Counted from the first letter of the stretch, positions 1-7,017 are shown. The stretch: 16,277 nt of DNA from JAWWBG01 sp033721095 (GCA_033721095.1 JAWWBG010000037.1:1-16277); one strand, 5' to 3'. A program made the numbers and translations. The notes: generated from the sequence alone by a model not told the origin.

Positions 1-99
1 CGAGACGTCCGAGACGTCGGACTGGGCGACGGCGGGCGCGATCGCCACGAGCAACACCATTGCCGTGAGACCGAACAGGATGGACAGGCGACGAATCAT
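1..99 (-). CDS. Exported protein, N-terminal fragment (runs off window)
   Basis: Only the first 33 codons lie in the window; the reading frame is open to base 1. The start is MIRRLSILFGLTAMVLLVAI, a classic signal peptide: Arg-Arg at residues 3-4, a hydrophobic core at about 6-22, and a probable signal peptidase I site after APAVA (residues 21-25) before QSD. The visible mature part reads SDVSDVS, encoded by a 9-bp direct repeat at the window edge. The ATG at 99 is supported by a GGGGAG ribosome site (105-110) five bases upstream and by a promoter at 147-175. The protein should be exported or membrane-attached; nothing further can be said about its function from this fragment. Confidence 0.72.
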   Translation of the reverse strand, partial: MIRRLSILFGLTAMVLLVAIAPAVAQSDVSDVS

Positions 100-146
100 G
101 AGGTCTCCCCTCGTGGGCGCCGGGCAATCCGGCTTGCATGTCGTGG

Positions 147-175
147 AGTCTACGGAGCATGCGCCGAGACTCCAA
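147..175 (-). promoter_or_regulatory. Promoter of the exported-protein gene
   Basis: On the minus strand TTGGAG (170-175) and TAGACT (147-152) are separated by exactly 17 bp. The -10 fits the actinobacterial TANNNT pattern; the -35 matches only TTG of the consensus. The predicted start near 140 gives a leader of about 40 nt carrying the GGGGAG ribosome site. The element lies just past a hairpin that could end the RidA transcript, so the gene probably has its own unit. Confidence 0.45.
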
Positions 176-180
176 CGCTT

Positions 181-206
181 TCCCGGCCCACGGGTGCGTG
201 CCGGGA
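181..206 (-). terminator. Hairpin downstream of the RidA gene
   Basis: TCCCGGC (181-187) and GCCGGGA (200-206) form a perfect 7-bp stem around a 12-nt loop, 50 bp past the RidA stop and just before the next promoter. There is no T tract, as is common in high-GC actinobacteria, so termination is inferred from position and stem only. A weaker 5-bp stem (GATTC/GAATC, 241-257) overlaps the RidA stop codon. Confidence 0.38.
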
Positions 207-255
207 CCGGTCAACACCATGATTCGGCGTCCCAGTGCCCGATTCCTCCCACGAA

Positions 256-711
256 TCACGCTGCAAGGATGGCCTCGACCTCGACCGGGGCATGCAACGG
301 CAGGCACGGGACGCCCACCGCCGACCGGGCGTGGCGACCACGTTCGCCCAACACGTCGGCGAGCAGCTGCGAGGCGCCGTTGGCAACCAGGTGCTGCTCG
401 GTGAATGACGGGGCCGACGCGACGAACACGGTCAGCTTGACGACGCGCACGTCCTCCAGGCCGTCACAGGCGGCGTTTGCGACGGCAAGCAGGTTGAGGG
501 CTGCCAGCTCGGCAAGGGCCTGTCCTTCGGCTGTGGCGAGGTCGCGCCCGAGGAGACCCGTCGCCGCCAACGCTCCATCCCTGGTGGGAAGCTGCCCCGC
601 CGTGAACACGAGGTCCCCAGCCCTGGTCCATGGCCGGTAGGCAGCCGCGGGCTCCGGAACCGGTGGCAGCAGCAACCCTCGGGCCGCGAGCCGTTCCAAC
701 GCCGTGCTCAT
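256..711 (-). CDS. RidA/YjgF family protein
   Basis: A 151-residue protein of the RidA (YjgF/YER057c/UK114) superfamily, in the longer subfamily common in Actinobacteria. RidA proteins are trimeric cytosolic enzymes; canonical members hydrolyse reactive enamine/imine intermediates released by PLP enzymes, while other subfamilies have different or unknown roles. Visible signatures are LVFTAGQLP, VRVVKLTVFVAS, LVANGASQLL and, near the C-terminus, HARSAVGV...PVEVEAI, including the Arg (ARS) equivalent to the substrate-binding Arg of E. coli RidA. The ATG at 711 was chosen over an upstream in-frame start because the family begins here and because it sits one base past the stop of the DUF4177 gene (TGACATG), which suggests translational coupling. 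The RidA-DUF4177 pairing recurs in Actinobacteria. The precise substrate is unknown. Confidence 0.9.
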   Translation of the reverse strand: MSTALERLAARGLLLPPVPEPAAAYRPWTRAGDLVFTAGQLPTRDGALAATGLLGRDLATAEGQALAELAALNLLAVANAACDGLEDVRVVKLTVFVASAPSFTEQHLVANGASQLLADVLGERGRHARSAVGVPCLPLHAPVEVEAILAA

Positions 712-712
712 G

Positions 713-850
713 TCAGGCGACAGGCCGCTTGAAGTAGGCGATGTCATTGACGACGGTGACGAGCTCCCAGCCCTCGGCACCCCATTGGTTGAGGATCTGC
801 TGGAGCGCGTGGCTGACGAGCGGAACGGTCAGGTATTCCCAGGTGGTCAC
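713..850 (-). CDS. Small DUF4177-type protein (45 aa)
   Basis: A 45-codon gene starting at GTG (850), opened by a stop codon six bases upstream (854-856), so the start is nearly forced. The product contains TWEYLTVPLV, ILNQWGAEGWELVTVV and YFKRP, the recurring pattern of the tiny DUF4177-like proteins that precede RidA genes in many Actinobacteria (WEY...LN.WG.EGWELV...YLKRP). Its stop is followed by one base and then the RidA ATG. It has no signal peptide or membrane segment and is presumably cytosolic; its function is unknown. The ribosome site is weak (GGAA about 7 bases upstream). The gene is easily missed because of its length and GTG start; the opposite-strand open frame over it is a shadow. 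Confidence 0.75.
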   Translation of the reverse strand: MTTWEYLTVPLVSHALQQILNQWGAEGWELVTVVNDIAYFKRPVA

Positions 851-915
851 GGGTCATTCCATCGTGCGGGGGCGCAGTCTGCCACCTGACGGCGGGCGGA
901 CTCCAAGCGGGGTGC

Positions 916-1869
916 TCAGGCCGTGGCGCGAAACCAATCGATCGTGCGCTGCAGGCCGTCGCGGAGCGTGACCTGCGGTGACCAGCCGAGCTCCCGGGTG
1001 GCCGTGGTGATGTCGGGCTGGCGCACCTGCGGATCGTCCGTGGGCCTGGGCGATTCGATGATCTCGCTGCGGGAGCCCGTGAGCTCGATGACCAGCTCCG
1101 CCAAGTGGCGGACAGTCACCTCCTCGGGGTTGCCGAGGTTGCAGGGTTCGTCCCAGTCCGAGGTGAACAGGGCCACGAACCCGTCGATCATGTCGTCGAC
1201 GTAGCACAGTGAGCGCGTCTGCGAGCCGTCGCCGTGGACGGTGACCGGCTTGTCGGCCAGTGCCTGCGCAATGAACGTGGGCACCGCTCGGCCGTCCGCA
1301 CGGCGCATCCAGGGTCCATAGGTGTTGAAGATGCGTGGCACGCGGACGGCCAGCCCATGTGCGGTCCGGTAGGCATAGACGAGGGCCTCGCTGAACCGCT
1401 TGGCCTCGTCGTAGACGCCCCGCGGGCCAACCGGATTGACGTGCCCCCAGTAGGACTCCGGCTGAGGATGGACCTGCGGGTCACCGTAGATCTCGGAGGT
1501 CGAGGCCATCAGGAAGCGGGCATCCTTGGCGAGTGCCAGGCCCAGCGCCTTGTGGGTTCCGAGGGATCCGACCTTCATCGTCTGGATCGGCAGCTCGAGG
1601 TAGTCGACGGGAGACGCTGGCGACGCAAAGTGCAGGACGCCGTCGACGCTGCCCGAGACGTGCAGGTAGTTGGTGACGTCGTAGTCGATGAAGGTGAAGT
1701 CGGCGTCGCCGACGAGCCGGTCGAGGTTGACGAGGCGGCCCGTGAGGAGGTTGTCGATCCCGACGACCGAGGCGCCCTCGTCGAGGAGTCGACGTGCCAG
1801 ATGGGAACCCAGAAAACCGGCCGCGCCGGTCACGACGAAGCGGCCGCCGCTGAGGGAGAAGCCGGTCAC
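916..1869 (-). CDS. UDP-glucuronate decarboxylase (UDP-xylose synthase)
   Basis: A 317-residue extended short-chain dehydrogenase. It has the NAD-binding GAAGFLG motif (15-21), HFASPASPVDY, then ASTSEIYGDPQVHPQPESYW (catalytic Thr124 and Glu126 by alignment with UXS enzymes), the YxxxK pair Tyr153/Lys157 (YDEAK), and SQTRS with Arg219. This combination is diagnostic of UDP-glucuronic acid decarboxylase rather than UDP-glucose 4-epimerase. The enzyme converts UDP-glucuronate to UDP-xylose in the cytosol through a 4-keto intermediate. GTG at 1869 was chosen because the family N-terminus begins about here and because a TAGACT -10 element ends seven bases upstream, which predicts a leaderless mRNA; an upstream in-frame start at 1929 would almost abut the divergent gene. 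It presumably supplies xylose for the neighbouring polysaccharide. No UDP-glucose dehydrogenase is in the window. Confidence 0.9.
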   Translation of the reverse strand: MTGFSLSGGRFVVTGAAGFLGSHLARRLLDEGASVVGIDNLLTGRLVNLDRLVGDADFTFIDYDVTNYLHVSGSVDGVLHFASPASPVDYLELPIQTMKVGSLGTHKALGLALAKDARFLMASTSEIYGDPQVHPQPESYWGHVNPVGPRGVYDEAKRFSEALVYAYRTAHGLAVRVPRIFNTYGPWMRRADGRAVPTFIAQALADKPVTVHGDGSQTRSLCYVDDMIDGFVALFTSDWDEPCNLGNPEEVTVRHLAELVIELTGSRSEIIESPRPTDDPQVRQPDITTATRELGWSPQVTLRDGLQRTIDWFRATA

Positions 1870-1876
1870 GGGCCCG

Positions 1877-1882
1877 AGTCTA
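1877..1882 (-). promoter_or_regulatory. -10 element for a leaderless UDP-xylose synthase mRNA
   Basis: TAGACT on the minus strand lies seven bases upstream of the GTG at 1869, placing the expected transcription start on or next to the start codon. No good -35 is visible. The same TAGACT hexamer is the -10 of the exported-protein gene. The 62-bp region to the divergent ATG at 1932 must hold both promoters; TAGCCT at 1899-1904 is a weak plus-strand -10 candidate. Confidence 0.42.
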
Positions 1883-1931
1883 GGGACCCGTGCACCGGTA
1901 GCCTCCACACATCCGGCCAGCCCTGGCAACC

Positions 1932-3614
1932 ATGAACGATCCGGCCCACGGGCCCCTCACGGTCCCCGACGCGATCATCGACCTGCGGACAACGCTGCAC
2001 ATGTTGCGGCGGCGTCGGTGGATCATCGTCCTCGCCGGCGTCATCGGAGCGGCCGTCGCCGTGTCCCTGGCACTGGTCACCACGCCCGTCTACCACGCAT
2101 CCGTCGAGCTCGAGATCGAGCCCCCGACGACCTCGGGCTTCGCCAACCTCAGCGGCCAGCGAGACCTGTTCAGCGAGCAGGAGCTGGACACGCAGGTCCG
2201 CGTGCTGGCAAGCGAGCAGGTGGCCGAACGTGTCGTGGAGAACCTCGCGCTGTCGGATCCGCCGCGGCGGCTGCTGGGCCAGCTGTCGGTCACCCCCATC
2301 GGCGACACCAGGGTCCTGATCCTCTCGGTCCGGGACGTCGACCCGGACCGAGCCGCCGAGCTGGCCGAGGGTTTCGCCAATGGTTACCTGGAGTGGCGTC
2401 GTGAGGACGCCGTCGCACGCCTCCTCGAGAGCACGGCGACGCTCCGGTCCCGACAGGCCACGCTCACCGATCGCCTCGACCAGCTCGACACCCTCATCGA
2501 CGCGTCCGACCCGGCCGACCTTGCACCGCTCCTGGATGAACGGGCCCAGGTGCTGCAGTCGCTCGCCTCGATCGAGACGCAGCTGGCCGTCTTCAGCGAC
2601 GAGGAAGCCTTCGTCAGGGGCGGCGGCTCGATCCTGCGCCACGCGGTCGTCCCCGGCCAGCCCATCGAACCGCGGCCCATGCGCAGCCTCGTGCTCGGTC
2701 TCCTCTTCGGGCTGGGCGCCGGCGTCCTGCTCGCCATCGTGCGCGAACGCCTCGACGACTCGATCTCGGACGAGGCCGCCCTTGCAGCGGCCACGGGCGG
2801 CCGCCCCGTCCTGGCCCAGGTGCCGTGGCACGAGGAGGCCGACGAGGACCGGCTGGTCGCGCTCGTGGCGCCGGCTGCGCCGGCCTCGGAGGCCTTCCGC
2901 ACGCTGCGCACGAACCTGCGGTTCGCCGCCGCCGGGACGGCCTTTCGCTCGCTCATCCTCACGAGCGCCCTCGAAGCGGAGGGGAAGACGACGGTCGCCG
3001 CCAACTACGCCATCACGGCGGCCCGGGCCGGCTACGCCACCGTGCTCATCGATGCCGACATGCGGCAGCCACGGCTGCACGCCATGCTCTCGTTGGATCG
3101 GACGACCGGCCTCTCCCGCCTGATCACCCAGCAGATCGAGCTCGATGAGGCCCGTCACCCGACGAGCGTGCCGGGCCTGGAGATCATCACGGCGGGGCCC
3201 ACGCCACCCAACCCGGCCGAGCTCCTCGGGTCCCAGGGCATGGTCGACCTCCTCGAGGAGCTCAAGGGCGACTTCGACCTCATCGTCATGGACGCACCGC
3301 CCGTGCTGCCCGTCGCCGACGCCCTCGAGCTGTCCAGCGTGGTCGATGCCACGCTGCTGGTCGTCCACGCGCTGGAGAGCAGGCGCCGGCCGGTCGGCGC
3401 AGCCGTTGCCCGGCTGAACCGCATCGGTGCACATCTCGTGGGCACCGTCCTGACGGCGGTTGATCCACGCGACCAGGATGTCTACGCCTACGGCGCCTAC
3501 TCCGACCAGGGCGGCTACGGGGCGACGGCCAAGGCAGCAGCCAGCTCGAACGCAATGGTCGCCACGTCCACGGAGGAGCCGCTGTGGACCGGCGATCGCC
3601 CGCGTGTGAACTAG
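1932..3614 (+). CDS. Wzz-type chain-length protein fused to a BY tyrosine autokinase
   Basis: A 560-residue inner-membrane protein of the polysaccharide co-polymerase/BY-kinase type (Wzc or fused CapA-CapB class). TM1 is about residues 30-50, followed by an extracellular Wzz domain with a helical, coiled-coil-prone stretch (about 160-230), then TM2 at about 252-272. The cytoplasmic kinase carries Walker A (AEGKTT, Lys352), Walker A' (LIDADMRQP, Asp374/Asp376) and Walker B (VMDAPP, Asp454), and ends in a tyrosine cluster (Tyr518, 520, 523, 529), the expected autophosphorylation tail. Such proteins set polymer length and couple it to phosphorylation state. The P-loop reads LEAEGKTT where PGEGK(S/T)T is usual. 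No clear ribosome site precedes the ATG. The stop TAG overlaps the stop of the convergent DUF4012 gene. Confidence 0.93.
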   Translation: MNDPAHGPLTVPDAIIDLRTTLHMLRRRRWIIVLAGVIGAAVAVSLALVTTPVYHASVELEIEPPTTSGFANLSGQRDLFSEQELDTQVRVLASEQVAERVVENLALSDPPRRLLGQLSVTPIGDTRVLILSVRDVDPDRAAELAEGFANGYLEWRREDAVARLLESTATLRSRQATLTDRLDQLDTLIDASDPADLAPLLDERAQVLQSLASIETQLAVFSDEEAFVRGGGSILRHAVVPGQPIEPRPMRSLVLGLLFGLGAGVLLAIVRERLDDSISDEAALAAATGGRPVLAQVPWHEEADEDRLVALVAPAAPASEAFRTLRTNLRFAAAGTAFRSLILTSALEAEGKTTVAANYAITAARAGYATVLIDADMRQPRLHAMLSLDRTTGLSRLITQQIELDEARHPTSVPGLEIITAGPTPPNPAELLGSQGMVDLLEELKGDFDLIVMDAPPVLPVADALELSSVVDATLLVVHALESRRRPVGAAVARLNRIGAHLVGTVLTAVDPRDQDVYAYGAYSDQGGYGATAKAAASSNAMVATSTEEPLWTGDRPRVN

Positions 3615-5782
3615 ACGGGCAACCGGAACCAGTCGGCCAGCCGGTCGGCGAGCGGCCGGGTCAGCGTGATGCGCACGTGCACGTCGGCATCCACCGGTCC
3701 GCGAAACGTCACCGAGCCGTCACCGTCAACGCGCTCGAAGTCGCTCCTGGCAGCCGGAAGGATGGGCTCGGCAGTCTGCACCGCCTCGGCTTCGAGGATG
3801 TCCCAGCCCCGTGGCGCATGGACGGTGATCGAGACGTCGTCAGCGACGGCCGACGGCTGCCGGCGCAGGACGAACTCGAACTCCCGGTCGGGCCCAACCC
3901 GTCGCAGGTGCGCAGGCGCAGAAAGCGTCGCACGGAAGCCGTCGGATTCACCCGGCATCATCGTCACCGTGCGGTCGACCGCGAGCGCACGTGACAAGGC
4001 GTCGCTGATCGGGCGCTCGACCGCCCCACCCTCGAGCGACTCGACCCGCAGCAGCCGGGACGAGGGCGGGCCCCATACCGTGAACCACGTTCGATTGAGC
4101 CCGTGGGGCCCGTCGCGAACGGAAAACCGACGCGCGGGGTCGTAGGTCCCCGACCCCGCCACGTAGCTGTCGAGTTCGTCAGCCGGTGCCTCGTTGGTCG
4201 CCACGACCTCGACCGTGGCCGTCCGCGTGGCATCGGGCTCCGGCCCGTTCAACCAGAGCGTGACGTCGATGCGCCGCTGGGTGTAGTAGTCGAGCTTGTT
4301 CGACGCCGCGTTCACGCCGGTCACTGCGACGTGATCCCCGTCATGTCGGGTGTCCAGTGCCCCCGACACGTTGAGACTCCGGAACAGTGCCAGCTCGTCC
4401 GGACGGTCCGTCCACACCTGGATGTGCCGGGACAGTGCCGCGGCAGCGATGTCCTGGCTCACGACGATGGGATCCCAGCCCCCGTCGAAGAGCTGGTTGA
4501 AGGCAGCAGTCGCGAGCTCACGGAGGTAATCGTCTCGCTCCTCCGTGTTGGACCCGAAGACGTCGTAGGCCAGCGACATCGTGGCCGCCGGAATGAGGTG
4601 GGCCGGCAACGGGTCCGGGATCTGGCCGGTGGGGTCGATGAACTCGTCGGGGACATCGACCGGGCCCACGTTTCCCATCGCCCGGGCAAGCCCGACGGGA
4701 TCGACCAGGACAACGCCGTCCAGCGGCACGGCCAGCTGGCGCTGCGCGAGATCCCGCAGGACGGGGCCGACCGTCTCGAGGTCACCATCGAGGTTCACGT
4801 TCGCGATGAAGTGACGCGACTGGGCGGCGCCGTACCGACGATCGAACTCGTCGTCCCCCACGGAGCCGCGTGTCCCGGGGTCCAGGACGCCGGGACGATC
4901 GATGACGTCGTAGGTCTCGGGCTCGGACAGGTCGAACTCGCCGTTGCTCGCCGTGAGCACCGAGAAGAACCCGATGAGGCCGCCCGTGCCGCGAAGCTCC
5001 GCGGGATTCTGCATGGCCAGGAAGTAGCGCCGCGTCCCGTTGGCGCCGGCGAATGCCGGGACGACGCGCAAGGATTGCTCGGCGTGCTCGAGCGTGGAGA
5101 GCACCTCGCGTCCGAGTCGGATCACTTCGGTTCGAGCAGCCCGCACCTGCGCGGGCATCCAGGTTGCCGGCGATCCCTCCAGCTCCTGGAGGGCCGCATC
5201 GAACGCATCGAGATTGACCGCAGCGATGGCATCGGCTGCGACGACCATCTGCTCGACCGTGAGCCGCCGGCCCTCGAGGCCGATCAACAGCCGACCGGAA
5301 TCATCGATCACGACGTCCGACTTCCCGATCAGGGAGCGCCCGACACGTGCGGCCTCGTCGGCGGTCTCGGTGACGAGGCGTGCCGTGGTCAGTGAGTTCC
5401 CGACGAGGGGGATTCGTTCGAACGTCTCCCAGAGTGGCCGGTTGGTCAGACTGGCGGATCCACGGAGCCGGGCTCGCGAAGCTCGGAGAAGGTTGTCGGC
5501 GCGCTCGAGATCGCCGATCCGCGCCGCCGACCGGGCATCCAGCATGTCGTCGGAGACGGCCAGCAGGGTGCGAGCCACCGAAACGGCGTCCCGGAGCACC
5601 ACGGCCGCCAGCGCTCCCACGATGACCAGGACGGCCAGCGACCACAACGCAACGAACCGTCGCCGGCGACGACGACGTCCGCCACCGGTGTTGGTCGAGG
5701 ACGCCGACGAAAGCCGGCGTCGGAGGCCAAGGGGCAAACGACGGCGCAGCCGACGAAGCCGGTCAGTACGCCCCGTTGTCAC
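3611..5782 (-). CDS. Membrane-anchored DUF4012 protein
   Basis: About 723 residues. An arginine-rich cytoplasmic N-terminus (up to seven Arg in a row at 36-42) is followed by one membrane segment (about 43-63, FVALWSLAVLVIVGALAAVV), so the rest should be outside the cytoplasm. The DUF4012 hallmarks are QNPAELRGTGGLIGFFS (258-274) and SRHFIANVNLDGD (about 322-334). DUF4012 has no established biochemical function but is often found in Gram-positive exopolysaccharide loci. The GTG at 5782 is chosen as the first reasonable start that keeps the basic N-terminus; it overlaps the phosphoglycosyltransferase gene by 20 nt, so the two are co-transcribed. A start further upstream (5860) is in frame but lies deep inside that gene. 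The TAG stop shares the CTAG palindrome with the Wzz-kinase stop. Confidence 0.82.
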   Translation of the reverse strand: MTTGRTDRLRRLRRRLPLGLRRRLSSASSTNTGGGRRRRRRRFVALWSLAVLVIVGALAAVVLRDAVSVARTLLAVSDDMLDARSAARIGDLERADNLLRASRARLRGSASLTNRPLWETFERIPLVGNSLTTARLVTETADEAARVGRSLIGKSDVVIDDSGRLLIGLEGRRLTVEQMVVAADAIAAVNLDAFDAALQELEGSPATWMPAQVRAARTEVIRLGREVLSTLEHAEQSLRVVPAFAGANGTRRYFLAMQNPAELRGTGGLIGFFSVLTASNGEFDLSEPETYDVIDRPGVLDPGTRGSVGDDEFDRRYGAAQSRHFIANVNLDGDLETVGPVLRDLAQRQLAVPLDGVVLVDPVGLARAMGNVGPVDVPDEFIDPTGQIPDPLPAHLIPAATMSLAYDVFGSNTEERDDYLRELATAAFNQLFDGGWDPIVVSQDIAAAALSRHIQVWTDRPDELALFRSLNVSGALDTRHDGDHVAVTGVNAASNKLDYYTQRRIDVTLWLNGPEPDATRTATVEVVATNEAPADELDSYVAGSGTYDPARRFSVRDGPHGLNRTWFTVWGPPSSRLLRVESLEGGAVERPISDALSRALAVDRTVTMMPGESDGFRATLSAPAHLRRVGPDREFEFVLRRQPSAVADDVSITVHAPRGWDILEAEAVQTAEPILPAARSDFERVDGDGSVTFRGPVDADVHVRITLTRPLADRLADWFRLPV

Positions 5783-6419
5783 GCGGGAAGAGCACCACGC
5801 GGATCGTGCGCAACAGGATCGACAGGTCGTTGGAAGGTGCCATGCTGCGAACATACTCAAGGTCGAGCTGGACCCGTTGGCGGTGGGACACGTTGCTGCG
5901 ACCGGACACCTGCCACAGCCCGGTCATGCCCGGACGCACGGACAGCAGCTCATCGACGCCGTCCTCGTACCAGTCCAGCTCGAACCGATAACGCAGTGGG
6001 CGCGGGCCGATCAGGCTCATCTCGCCCCGAATGACGTTCCACAGCTGGGGCAGCTCGTCGAGGCTGAGCAGGCGCATGTCGCGACCGAGCGTGGTCACGC
6101 GGCTGTCCTCGGCCGGCTTGCCGCCAGCGCGGAGGAGCTCCTGGAGCGCATCGTCCTGCTGCAGCTGCTCGTCGGCGTCCACGTGCATCGTGCGGAACTT
6201 GATCATCTCGAAGCGACGGCCGTTGAGCCCGTACCGCTCCTGCCGATAGAACACGGGTCCGTGTGACGTGATCTTCACGGCAGCTGCAAGAACGAGCATC
6301 AGTGGCAGCAGCAACAGCAGCAACACGCTGGCTGCAACGACGTCGACCGCCCGCTTCCACAGGGGCACCGATGTTGCCGCGCGCACCAACGAGGGCTCGG
6401 CGAGATCCACCGAGGTCAC
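5763..6419 (-). CDS. Undecaprenyl-phosphate sugar phosphotransferase (small monotopic PGT)
   Basis: A 218-residue bacterial sugar transferase of the PglC/WcaJ-C/CpsE-C family. It transfers a sugar-1-phosphate from a UDP-sugar to undecaprenyl phosphate, the first membrane step of repeat-unit synthesis. One hydrophobic re-entrant helix (about 24-51), then FYRQERYGLNG, MIKFRTM (72-78), the acidic pair Glu104-Asp105 in AEDSRVT (the region of the catalytic Asp/Glu dyad), SLDELPQLWN (119-128), GEMSLIGPRP (132-141) and RPGMTGLWQVSGRS. The frame is open to 6626, but GTG at 6419 fits best: it lies about 27 nt after the start predicted from a near-consensus promoter (6453-6481), with a G-rich GGGATGGG six bases upstream. 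This gives the small PglC-like form without the extra N-terminal membrane domain of WcaJ. The sugar is not predictable. Confidence 0.9.
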   Translation of the reverse strand: MTSVDLAEPSLVRAATSVPLWKRAVDVVAASVLLLLLLPLMLVLAAAVKITSHGPVFYRQERYGLNGRRFEMIKFRTMHVDADEQLQQDDALQELLRAGGKPAEDSRVTTLGRDMRLLSLDELPQLWNVIRGEMSLIGPRPLRYRFELDWYEDGVDELLSVRPGMTGLWQVSGRSNVSHRQRVQLDLEYVRSMAPSNDLSILLRTIRVVLFPRDNGAY

Positions 6420-6452
6420 AAGTGACCCATCCCATTCCCGACTCGGCCCATC

Positions 6453-6481
6453 ACTATAGGAAACTGGTGAGTATCTGTCAC
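6453..6481 (-). promoter_or_regulatory. Near-consensus housekeeping promoter for the PGT-DUF4012 operon
   Basis: On the minus strand GTGACA (6476-6481) and TATAGT (6453-6458) are 17 bp apart; each hexamer matches the consensus at five of six positions. It is the best promoter in the window and stands out in a GC-rich sequence. Transcription should begin near 6446, which settles the start of the phosphoglycosyltransferase at GTG 6419, since longer versions would begin upstream of the mRNA. Confidence 0.72.
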
Positions 6482-6568
6482 CCTCAGTTTCTTCGCGGGC
6501 CCGGTGCGCCTTCACGACGACGATGTCCGCACGGTTCCCGCCTTGCCGAACTCGTGGTGCCAGAACCA

Positions 6569-6574
6569 TACGCT
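6569..6574 (+). promoter_or_regulatory. Possible -10 element of the tagD-GT4-GT2/LicD operon
   Basis: TACGCT fits the TANNNT pattern 35 bases before the tagD-like ATG. Only a poorly spaced TTGCCG (6543-6548, 20-bp spacer) could be a -35. The expected leader contains an AGGA ribosome site (6602-6605) five bases before the ATG. Confidence 0.28.
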
Positions 6575-6609
6575 CGCGCCGATTCCGGTCCCAAGGGCAA
6601 CAGGACATC

Positions 6610-7017
6610 ATGGTCACGGTGATCACGTTCGGGACCTACGACCTGGTGCACGTCGGGCACGTCCGACTGCTTCGACGGGCCGCCGAGCTCGGTGACCGGC
6701 TGGTGGTCGGCGTGTCCACCGATCAGCTCAACATGGAGAAGAAGGGCTACACGCCCGTCTTCCCGCAGCAGGACCGCGTGGAGATCATCGGCGCCCTCGA
6801 CTGCGTGGACAACGTGTTTCTCGAGGAGTCGCTCGAGCTGAAACGGCAGTACATCACGGAGCACGGTGCCGACGTCCTGGTCATGGGCGACGACTGGCGC
6901 GGGGCCTTCGACTTCTGCTCGGACCTGTGCAAGGTCGTCTACCTGGAGCGCACACCCGGGATCTCGACCAGCGAGCTCCGCCGCCTCATCGAGGCCCGCA
7001 AGGGCCAGGAGTGGTGA
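6610..7017 (+). CDS. tagD: Glycerol-3-phosphate cytidylyltransferase (TagD-like)
   Basis: A 135-residue nucleotidyltransferase closely resembling B. subtilis TagD over its full length. It has GTYDLVHVGH with His14 and His17 at the TagD positions, the conserved VVGVSTD segment, VMGDDWRGAFDF, and the family signature RTPGIST (Arg114 onward), where TagD has RTEGIST. TagD makes CDP-glycerol from CTP and sn-glycerol-3-phosphate in the cytosol. The ATG at 6610 aligns with the TagD N-terminus and has AGGA upstream; the in-frame extension to 6523 has no family similarity. The stop overlaps the next gene's GTG (GTGA). Related enzymes use other alcohol phosphates, so the substrate is inferred, but similarity to TagD is closer than to RfaE or FAD synthetase families. 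No TagB/TagF-type glycerophosphotransferase is nearby; the LicD domain two genes on is the likely consumer. Confidence 0.85.
   Translation: MVTVITFGTYDLVHVGHVRLLRRAAELGDRLVVGVSTDQLNMEKKGYTPVFPQQDRVEIIGALDCVDNVFLEESLELKRQYITEHGADVLVMGDDWRGAFDFCSDLCKVVYLERTPGISTSELRRLIEARKGQEW

Noticed and set aside
704..889. A 61-codon plus-strand frame over the DUF4177 gene
   Set aside because: The minus-strand reading gives a recognisable family pattern and correct spacing to RidA; the plus-strand product does not.
1870..1929. A 20-residue N-terminal extension of the UDP-glucuronate decarboxylase
   Set aside because: It has no family similarity, would start 3 bases from the divergent gene, and would lie upstream of the predicted transcription start.
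1866..3434. A 522-codon minus-strand frame opposite the Wzz-kinase gene
   Set aside because: It mirrors the kinase codons; its product resembles no domain and is the usual GC-rich antisense frame.
4103..5395. A 430-codon plus-strand frame opposite the DUF4012 gene
   Set aside because: The DUF4012 hallmarks on the minus strand are clear; the plus-strand product has no recognisable motif.
6420..6626. A 69-residue N-terminal extension of the phosphoglycosyltransferase
   Set aside because: It runs through the strong promoter at 6453-6481 and into the divergent gene, so it is not transcribed in frame.
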